Assembly (NCBI GenBank): GCA_947179325.1
Contig: CAMXAU010000010.1
Coordinates: 31,698 to 95,697, forward strand
Direction: 5' to 3'
From: an uncultured Bacteroidales bacterium
GTDB taxonomy: Bacteria; Bacteroidota; Bacteroidia; Bacteroidales; UBA932
Length of the DNA: 64,000 nucleotides
This document shows positions 57,432-64,000 of the stretch, in pieces (within the stretch, counting starts at the first letter, position 1; the number at the start of each line of letters is the position of its first letter). The notes under the pieces are model-generated. The model was not told the DNA's origin and did no database searches. It saw only the letters and a program-made list of their open reading frames with translations. The translations under genes and the position numbers were made by a program.

Positions 57432-59363
57432 TCAGTTCAGTTTCTCTGCCTTGATGGTCCAGTTCTCGAGATCGAAGGTGAGGCGGTATTTTCCTGCCTC
57501 AGTGACTCTCCACTGGTCGTCCGGGTCTTTCGTATAGACAAAGTCTGTTGCAGCAACTCCTGCGGACGAAATCTCGCAGTCAGGCGACGACGGGCGGATG
57601 AAAGGGCATGAGAACGTGCCGTCACGCTCGGTGCAGACCTTCATGGTGCCGCTTACGAGCTGTCCTTCCCATGTGAAGACATACTTGTTGTCCTGTGAAA
57701 CAGTAAGTTCAGTGGCATCATCCATGCTCCATCCATTTGGTGTCGCATCGCCTATCATGAACAGGGTTGCAGTCTCGATAGGCTTCTTTGAGTCGTCATT
57801 TCCTGTACCAAGGTACTCTGCCTTTATTGTCCAGTTCTCGAGGTCGAAGGTGAGGCGGTATTTTCCTGCCTCAGTGACTCTCCACTGGTCATCTGGATTT
57901 TTGGTGTATACGAAGTCAGGGGCGGCAACTCCGGAGGACGAAATCTCGCAGTCAGGAGATGACGGGCGGATGAAAGGGCATGAGAACGTGCCGTCACGCT
58001 CGGTGCAGACCTTCATGGTGCCGCTTACGAGCTGTCCTTCCCATGTGAAGACATACTTGTTGTCCTGTGAAACAGTAAGTTCAGTGGCATCATCCATGCT
58101 CCATCCATTTGGTGTCGCATCGCCTATCATGAACAGGGTTGCAGTCTCGATAGGCTTCTTTGAGTCGTCATTTCCTGTACCAAGGTACTCTGCCTTTATT
58201 GTCCAGTTCTCGAGGTCGAAGGTGAGGCGGTATTTTCCTGCCTCAGTGACTCTCCACTGGTCATCTGGATTTTTGGTGTATACGAAGTCAGGGGCGGCAA
58301 CTCCGGAGGACGAAATCTCGCAGTCAGGCGACGACGGACGGATGAACGGGCATGAGAACGTGCCGTCACGCTCCGTGCAGACCTTCATGATTCCGCTAAC
58401 AAGCTGCCCTTCCCAGGTGAAGACATATTTGTTGTCAGGAGATACAGTAAGCTCTGTGGCATCGTCCATGCTCCAGCCATTAGGGGTAGCATCGCCTATC
58501 ATAAACAGAGTCGAGGTCTCGATAGGATCTTTCACGGCTATGATTTCTCCGAGATATTCCGTTTCTATGGTCCAGTTCTCAAGATCAAAAGTCAGACGGT
58601 AATTACCAGAGTCAGTGATTTTCCATTTGTTGTCCGGTGATGCGGAATATACGAAATCATTGCTTTCAGCTCCATCTTTGCCAATTGTACACTGGTCAGA
58701 AAGAGGGCGTATAAACTCAACATCCCAGCTGCCTGCAGAAATGCACGCCTTCATCTCTCCGGAAACAAGCGGGCCTTCATACCTGAATATGAAGTCAGAC
58801 ACTTTTTCTGTCTCTGTCGGAGCGTCTATGCTCCAGCCATTCGGGGTCGCATCACCCACGATGTAGAGAACATCGGCAACAATCGGCTCTATGGCCGGAC
58901 CATCAGGTTCCTTGAGAAATCTTGTGCTCATGGTCCAGTTCCGCAAGTCGAAAGAAAGACTGTACGTCCCTGCCGCAGTAACATTCCATTTGTCGTCAGG
59001 ATTGCCTGCATGCATTTTGAAAGGCGCATCCGATATATCCTCCCTGCCTATTTCCGTCCCCGCTGTCAACGGCCTTATAAAAGGAACATCCCAGCTTCCG
59101 GGCACAAGACAAAGTTTCATTTCCCCTGCATAAAGATCTCCTTCCCATACAAACACCAGCGGGTCTTCATCCGTAGCAGTCAGAGGTGTCGGGGAATCTA
59201 TGCTCCAGCCGTTAGGTGTCGCATTTCCTACCATATACAGACTTGAAGTCTTTATAGGCAGATTCCCGTCTATAATCTTGAATTCTTTCTCGCTTTCGCA
59301 TCCTGTAATGGCAAAGGCCAGTATCAATGCTGCGGCCGCAGAAAATATATTTGTGATTTTCAT
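57432..59363 (-). CDS. SusE/SusF-like surface lipoprotein with five tandem binding domains
   Basis: 643 residues with lipobox FAITGC and an acidic start (ESEKEF). Five repeats of about 115-124 residues each begin with a LFMIGDATPNGWS-like motif and end with a YRLTFDLENWTI-like motif, as in SusE/SusF starch-binding domains. Repeats 3 to 5 are nearly identical, down to the DNA. The conserved Trp residues (NGW, TWEGQL, NWTI) are candidate sugar contacts. It follows susD and precedes the GH27-like gene, so it should hold the glycan at the cell surface for that locus. Confidence 0.9.
   Translation of the reverse strand: MKITNIFSAAAALILAFAITGCESEKEFKIIDGNLPIKTSSLYMVGNATPNGWSIDSPTPLTATDEDPLVFVWEGDLYAGEMKLCLVPGSWDVPFIRPLTAGTEIGREDISDAPFKMHAGNPDDKWNVTAAGTYSLSFDLRNWTMSTRFLKEPDGPAIEPIVADVLYIVGDATPNGWSIDAPTETEKVSDFIFRYEGPLVSGEMKACISAGSWDVEFIRPLSDQCTIGKDGAESNDFVYSASPDNKWKITDSGNYRLTFDLENWTIETEYLGEIIAVKDPIETSTLFMIGDATPNGWSMDDATELTVSPDNKYVFTWEGQLVSGIMKVCTERDGTFSCPFIRPSSPDCEISSSGVAAPDFVYTKNPDDQWRVTEAGKYRLTFDLENWTIKAEYLGTGNDDSKKPIETATLFMIGDATPNGWSMDDATELTVSQDNKYVFTWEGQLVSGTMKVCTERDGTFSCPFIRPSSPDCEISSSGVAAPDFVYTKNPDDQWRVTEAGKYRLTFDLENWTIKAEYLGTGNDDSKKPIETATLFMIGDATPNGWSMDDATELTVSQDNKYVFTWEGQLVSGTMKVCTERDGTFSCPFIRPSSPDCEISSAGVAATDFVYTKDPDDQWRVTEAGKYRLTFDLENWTIKAEKLN
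57440..58556. repeat. Near-identical 372-bp tandem repeats inside the SusE/F-like gene
   Basis: The segment starting GCAGTCTCGATAGGCTTC at 57769 recurs at 58141, a period of 372 bases (124 codons). The copies are almost identical over that length; the last, closest to the gene end, and the first of the three differ by scattered substitutions. They code domains 3, 4 and 5. Confidence 0.9.
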
Positions 59364-59383
59364 GACAATATGTTTATTCGTGT

Positions 59384-61120
59384 TTATTTGTTATAACCCG
59401 GATTCTGATTCAGGGCAGGGTTGGCATCCAGCACTGGACGCATTATAGGAAATATCTCTGTGTGCCTGCCGGCGTCAGGAGTCTTGTCCCACCATGTTCC
59501 CGAACAGAATAGCCCATACCTGATAAGGTCTATGCGGCGGCGTCCCTCAGCGAAGAACTCGCGTCCCCACTCGTCAAGCATCTCGTCCATATCAAGAGAC
59601 ACCTTCCCCTCCGGTTCATACAGCACGTTCTCAATGTTTTCAGCAGGATAGTTCCTTCGGCGCACTGAATTGAGCAATTTGCCTGCATCTGCCTTCTGGC
59701 CTGAACGTAGTTTGCATTCTGCAAGTGAATAGATTATTTCAGGCAGACGTATCTCCGTATAGTCGCTTTCCATCTGATGCGCATCCTGGTCGCTGTAGAA
59801 AGGATATTTGGCAAAATGCCATCCTGAATTATGGTCACCGTTGCGCAGTGTACTTGTCTTGTCCGACGGCCATTTGTCCGGAGCAAGGCTCTGGAATTTG
59901 CCGACTGCATCACGTATATACAGGTCGTATGGCTGTTCGGGAGCACGCACTTTCTTTGTTGCCCCGTTCTCGTCAATGTATTCGAGATAGCCGTACAAGA
60001 ACATTCCTTCACGCTTGCTGCCGCCGAGATTCCTGTATAGCTTCATCCTCTCGTCGCCTTCATATTTGCGGAAATTCTGCACGGGCATTCCGAGCCTGTA
60101 TGTGTAGAGATTGCCGTTCAGGTCATAGCTTGGAGAGGCCGCATATTTGCAGTTGTGGTCTCCGGCCTTGGCCTTGAAATCCCCGAAATACTGGCGTGCA
60201 TCGGAAGGGACTGTCCACCAGAAAGTGTCTCCCTGATAGTGCCAGAAAGAGTAGCCCTGTGATGCAGGGAAGCCGTATATCACCTCGTCGCAGGTATCAT
60301 TGTCCCAGTCGTATGCCGCGTCCCAGCGCCCGGCAACTTCGTATTGTCCATATACTCCGTCAAGTATATCCTGGGCAATTTTTCCGCATTCCTCATATCT
60401 GTCTTCACCTATATACACTTCTGCATTGAGATACAGGCGCACAAGCAGGGCAGCAGCACCGGCCTTTGTCCATTGTCCCTGGATTGCCGCTCCAGACCCG
60501 AGGCTTTCCTTTGAGGTGAGAAGAGGCAGGCAGTCCGTAAGTTCTTTTTCAATGAAGTCAAATATAACCTTAGGCTCTACCTGGGTGTCAGTGTTCTTTG
60601 ATACGTCATTGAAACTTACTGCAAGCGGAATATTGCGGAATGCGTCAAGAAGCCGCAGGTAGAACCATGAACGGAGCACACGGCACTGGGCGTTGAGATT
60701 ATTGAACTCTATTTCGGAAAAACCGAATTTCTCCGGAGACAGGGCCTCCATATCCTCAATGACGTAGTTGCATTGCATTATACCCTGGAAGCAGCCGTTC
60801 CACTCTGTCTGTGCGTCTCCTCCGTCCTCAACGTCCCACTGATGGTAGTGCAGGCGGCGCCATTTTCCGCCGTCATCCCACCATCCGTCCCTTGTCGGGG
60901 TAATAAGCTGGTCTGCTGAAAGTTCGTTCAGCACATGGCGGCTCTGGATGCTCCAGAAGGCATGCTCGAACGGGCGGAACACGGCACGGATGACATCGTT
61001 TTTTGTATTGTAGTAATTTTGCGTGCCAACCTGGTCATAAAGTGTCTCGTCCAGGTTCGTGCAGCCCCAAAGTGCCATAGAGCAGATGGCTGTGGCAGCA
61101 ATATGATTTAAAATCTTCAT
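59384..61120 (-). CDS. SusD-family glycan-binding lipoprotein (second locus)
   Basis: 578 residues with lipobox ALWGC after MKILNHIAATAICSM. SusD features: NLDETLYDQVGTQNYYNTKN near the start, QCRVLRSWFYLRLLDAFRNI with IPLAVSF in the helical repeats, and the C-terminal EWGREFFAEGRRRIDLIRYG. It ends ALNQNPGYNK. It lies 22 bases after susC on the same strand and precedes the SusE/F-like gene, the standard order for a Sus-like operon. Confidence 0.95.
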   Translation of the reverse strand: MKILNHIAATAICSMALWGCTNLDETLYDQVGTQNYYNTKNDVIRAVFRPFEHAFWSIQSRHVLNELSADQLITPTRDGWWDDGGKWRRLHYHQWDVEDGGDAQTEWNGCFQGIMQCNYVIEDMEALSPEKFGFSEIEFNNLNAQCRVLRSWFYLRLLDAFRNIPLAVSFNDVSKNTDTQVEPKVIFDFIEKELTDCLPLLTSKESLGSGAAIQGQWTKAGAAALLVRLYLNAEVYIGEDRYEECGKIAQDILDGVYGQYEVAGRWDAAYDWDNDTCDEVIYGFPASQGYSFWHYQGDTFWWTVPSDARQYFGDFKAKAGDHNCKYAASPSYDLNGNLYTYRLGMPVQNFRKYEGDERMKLYRNLGGSKREGMFLYGYLEYIDENGATKKVRAPEQPYDLYIRDAVGKFQSLAPDKWPSDKTSTLRNGDHNSGWHFAKYPFYSDQDAHQMESDYTEIRLPEIIYSLAECKLRSGQKADAGKLLNSVRRRNYPAENIENVLYEPEGKVSLDMDEMLDEWGREFFAEGRRRIDLIRYGLFCSGTWWDKTPDAGRHTEIFPIMRPVLDANPALNQNPGYNK

Positions 61121-61142
61121 TGTCTTCGTGTTAATCGGTTAG

Positions 61143-64000
61143 TTAGAAATCAATCTGCAGCCCGAGTATGAACTGTCTTGTGGACGGATAATATGTCCTT
61201 GAGCCTTGCGCTCCCGGAGTAAGTCCGTTCACCTGGTATGTCGAAGGGTCGATACCGCTGAACTTGGTCAGAGTAAACACGTCCTTGACTGTGCCGTATA
61301 GCCTTATCCTGTCCAGGAAACGGCATTCCTTAGGCGTAAACGTATATCCGAGCGATATTGTGTCCAGCTTGAAATAGTCTCCCCTTTCAAGGAAATAGTC
61401 GCATACCACAGGATTCGCATCCGGTGAGATGTAGAAGTTCTTGGCGTATGCCTTCTTCAGCATGTTTCCGGTGAAATTGCGGGTGCCGTAGTAGAAATCA
61501 TGGATATTGAAGATATCATAGAAGAATGCTCCACGGAAATATAGCGAAAGGTCAAAATTGCGGTAGCGGAAATTATGGCTTGTGGACATCGTGAACTTCG
61601 GCATACCGTTGCCGACTATCTTGCGGTCTGCCTCGCTGGCCTGCGCGGCCCTGATAATGTCACCGTCCTTGTCATAGACGAGCCATTCTCCGTCAGAAGT
61701 GTGTCCGGCGTACTCCCACATGTAGAAGTTGCCTATCGGCTGCCCCTTCTCTATGCGCTGGAGATTATAGAACGGATACGGGTCCTCTGTTCCGGCAACG
61801 CTGTAATAGTCCTGGCCTACATACTTGGAATTGCTGAAGTCTACGAATTTGTTGCTCATTGTGGCTCCCACAACGCTGAATGAATATGTGAAGTTTTTCT
61901 TGTCCACCACATTGAAGTTGAGGTCGAACTCGAAGCCGCTGTTCTTCATTGTGCCGACATTGACGAAGGTCTCGTCATGGAGATAAGGCGGAACTGAGAC
62001 CTTGTAGTTTCCGAGAAGGTCTTCCTGACGGCGGTTGAAGTAGTTGAGCGAACCGTATATACGGTTTCTGAGGAAAGAGAAGTCTATGCCGACATTCCAG
62101 TTCTTTCCCTTTTCCCAGCTGAGGTCAGGATTGACGTTCTTTGACGGTCCCCATACCTGGAAATATTTGTTGTTGTAATAGTAATATCCGAATCCGCTCA
62201 TCGTGTTCAGCGAGAGATAGCTTCCAAAGTCCTGGTTACCGGTGACACCATAGTCTGCACGCAGTTTCAGTTCATTGATCCAGTTAACGTTTCTCATGAA
62301 ATTCTCCTGCGATATGCGCCATCCGACTGACACTGCCGGGAAATTTCCCCATTTGTGGTTCTTTCCGAATTTGGATGAGCCTTCATGGCGCAAGGAAGCC
62401 GTAACCATATATTTTCCGTCGAAATCGTAGCTTACACGGCCGAAGAATGAAATCAGTTTGGAATCATTCCTGTAGCTTCCCATCAGCACTTCTCCCTCTT
62501 CCTTGGCCAGTTCTCCCGAGCCGAGGTTGTCTGCGCCGAGTCCGTCATTCGGAAAGTCCTTGTTTTCCGCATTCAGTCCTGAATATTGCGAATACTGGTA
62601 TGAATATCCGGCCATTGCCTTGATATTGTGACGCTTGATGCTTGCGCTGTAATTGGTCACCCATTCCATAAGATACTGGCTTTCCTTTGAATATGAGCGG
62701 CTTGCCATTCCTTCATATCCGGCATTGATGCACTGTGTGCTGGTAGATGGACGGAACCACGAGTTGTCGTTGCTGTACTGGTGGTCGGCAAACATTATCT
62801 GTGTCGTAAGGTTATGGTTGCTTTCCCCTCCCTTTGCGAGCAGCGGCAGAAGATTGAGCTTTACAGTGCCGTCCCAGTCGAGCAGCTTGGTGTCAGCGTG
62901 GTCCTGCTCCAGAAGCTGGCTTTCCACGGGGTTATATCCAGCTACCTGTCCTTTGAAATTATAATATCTTCCAGGATTGTCCGGGTCCATTATAGGAGTG
63001 GTCGGATTTGCTTCGATTGCTGTACGGAATACGCTCCAGTCTGCATTGTCACGTGAAATAACACGCGGTGCAATGTTGGCCGTGATTGTGAACAGGCCGT
63101 TTTTGGTTGTATGCATTACAGATGCGCGTGCTCCGTATTCCCTGCGTTTTGAGCGCAGGTCTATGCCCTTGGCATCACGGTAGTCCGCACTTACGCGGTA
63201 ATTGCTTTTTGCGTTTCCGCCGCTGACTGTCAATGTGTGCTGCATTGTGCTTCCGGTGCGGCTGACAGCATCAAGCCAATCAACGTTTCCGCCAAGATCG
63301 ACTCCGCTGTCTCCCCATCCCAAGCGTACGTCACGGTATTCCTGTGCATTCATTATGTCAAGTTCTTTCTTGACAGTGTTCCATGAATACATTCCGGAAT
63401 ATGACGTATGGAGCGAACCGTCCTTGCTTCCTTTCTTTGTCGTCACGACGATGACTCCGTTTGAACCGCGTGTACCGTAGATTGCCGAGGCCGCACCGTC
63501 CTTGAGGATGTCGAATGATGCGATGTCATTAGGGTTTATGTTGGTAAGGTTTCCTCCCGGCACACCGTCGATTACAATGAGCGGACCGAGTCCTGCCGAA
63601 CGTGACGACACACCGCGTATCTGGATGCTTGCCTGGTTGTTGGGGTCACCTGCTCCGGTGTTGGTTATTGAAACTCCCGGTACTTTTCCCTGAATCATCA
63701 TTGTAGGGTCAAGCGAGCTTGGGGTAAGGAAGTCTTTTTCGCTTACGTGCGATATTGCAGAGGTAAGCTCTTTCTTGTCCATTGTACCGTAGCCTATGAC
63801 AATTACCTCATCCAGAAATTCCGCATCGTCCTGAAGCACAACGTTGATTTCGGTGCGTCCGTCGACTTTCTGCACGAGTGTCTTGAAACCGAGGAAAGAA
63901 AATTCAAGTGCAGTGGAAGGAGAACATGTCAGAGCCCATTTTCCGTCGGCAGACGAGATGTCGCCGGTTGGATTGTCATGCTGGACGATGACGGACGATC
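61143..64000 (-). CDS. SusC-family TonB-linked outer-membrane transporter (partial, 5' end beyond window)
   Basis: Open from the right edge; about 950 residues visible. At the edge the frame reads VIVQHDNPTGDISSADGKWA and LEFSFLGFKTLVQKVDGRTE, the end of the carboxypeptidase-regulatory-like N-terminal extension. Then come the linker DEVIVIGYGTMDKKE, the plug (PLIVIDGVPGGNLTNINPND, IYGTRGSNGVIVVTTKKG) and a full barrel ending FILGLQIDF with the terminal Phe. The start codon and signal peptide lie outside the window, so any internal GTG or ATG start is wrong. It heads the second glycan operon. Confidence 0.94.
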   Translation of the reverse strand, partial: SSVIVQHDNPTGDISSADGKWALTCSPSTALEFSFLGFKTLVQKVDGRTEINVVLQDDAEFLDEVIVIGYGTMDKKELTSAISHVSEKDFLTPSSLDPTMMIQGKVPGVSITNTGAGDPNNQASIQIRGVSSRSAGLGPLIVIDGVPGGNLTNINPNDIASFDILKDGAASAIYGTRGSNGVIVVTTKKGSKDGSLHTSYSGMYSWNTVKKELDIMNAQEYRDVRLGWGDSGVDLGGNVDWLDAVSRTGSTMQHTLTVSGGNAKSNYRVSADYRDAKGIDLRSKRREYGARASVMHTTKNGLFTITANIAPRVISRDNADWSVFRTAIEANPTTPIMDPDNPGRYYNFKGQVAGYNPVESQLLEQDHADTKLLDWDGTVKLNLLPLLAKGGESNHNLTTQIMFADHQYSNDNSWFRPSTSTQCINAGYEGMASRSYSKESQYLMEWVTNYSASIKRHNIKAMAGYSYQYSQYSGLNAENKDFPNDGLGADNLGSGELAKEEGEVLMGSYRNDSKLISFFGRVSYDFDGKYMVTASLRHEGSSKFGKNHKWGNFPAVSVGWRISQENFMRNVNWINELKLRADYGVTGNQDFGSYLSLNTMSGFGYYYYNNKYFQVWGPSKNVNPDLSWEKGKNWNVGIDFSFLRNRIYGSLNYFNRRQEDLLGNYKVSVPPYLHDETFVNVGTMKNSGFEFDLNFNVVDKKNFTYSFSVVGATMSNKFVDFSNSKYVGQDYYSVAGTEDPYPFYNLQRIEKGQPIGNFYMWEYAGHTSDGEWLVYDKDGDIIRAAQASEADRKIVGNGMPKFTMSTSHNFRYRNFDLSLYFRGAFFYDIFNIHDFYYGTRNFTGNMLKKAYAKNFYISPDANPVVCDYFLERGDYFKLDTISLGYTFTPKECRFLDRIRLYGTVKDVFTLTKFSGIDPSTYQVNGLTPGAQGSRTYYPSTRQFILGLQIDF

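Noticed and set aside
57598..58602. 334-codon open frame on the plus strand across the SusE/F-like gene
   Set aside because: It is the antisense of the 372-bp repeats; the repeated pattern simply mirrors the real gene on the minus strand.
61143..63875. Reading the right-edge SusC as complete from an internal GTG
   Set aside because: The frame stays open to the window edge and codes the N-terminal extension domain there, so the gene is cut by the window.

Overview
This window is from a genome of the phylum Bacteroidota, most likely a gut- or rumen-type Bacteroidales. The evidence is several SusC/SusD outer-membrane pairs, many lipoproteins with short lipoboxes, SusB-type GH97 and SusE/F-like proteins, and promoters matching the Bacteroidetes -7 consensus TAnnTTTG. 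No tRNA, rRNA, integrase or complete insertion sequence was recognised. The species cannot be named from the sequence.

Layout. (1) 1-2451, minus strand: a small operon of two Gfo/Idh/MocA oxidoreductases flanking a tatA gene; the distal oxidoreductase carries a twin-arginine signal and runs off the left edge. (2) 2452-33349: a large glycan-utilisation region on the plus strand. It holds a GH28 gene with its own promoter and terminator, a divergent AraC-type regulator broken by a frameshift in a seven-base G tract, a surface lipoprotein, a DUF5722-like glycosidase, two tandem SusC/SusD pairs, a GH3-GH78 fusion, a GH106 rhamnosidase, a GH2 enzyme, a SASA-type esterase and a second GH3. The enzyme set points to a rhamnose-rich plant glycan or rhamnosyl-glucoside. 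(3) 33432-34781: an SNF-family sodium symporter.

(4) 34961-52882, minus strand: an A+T-richer island. It begins with a membrane-anchored LuxR-type regulator and a 2097-residue exported SpvB/FG-GAP/RHS protein ending in a putative HEXXH zincin domain. Next come a lipoprotein overlapping its stop codon, a frameshifted small protein (candidate immunity gene) and a small YD-motif protein. The island ends with a complete compact type II secretion / type IV pilus-like gene set: GspG, prepilin peptidase, GspE, GspD, GspL, GspM, a GspK-like protein, GspC, two minor pseudopilins and GspF. Most junctions are overlapping or within about 20 bases, so much of this may be one transcript. A secretion machine physically linked to a candidate RHS effector and immunity genes is the most interesting system here.

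(5) 52883-53789: a non-coding graveyard with an internally deleted copy of the SNF transporter gene, an 84-bp diverged tandem repeat and a strong hairpin. (6) 53790-64000, minus strand: a second glycan locus, SusC (cut by the right edge), SusD, a five-domain SusE/F-like lipoprotein with near-identical 372-bp repeats, a GH27-like lipoprotein and a GH97 of the inverting SusB type. It is probably for an alpha-glucan or other alpha-linked glycan.
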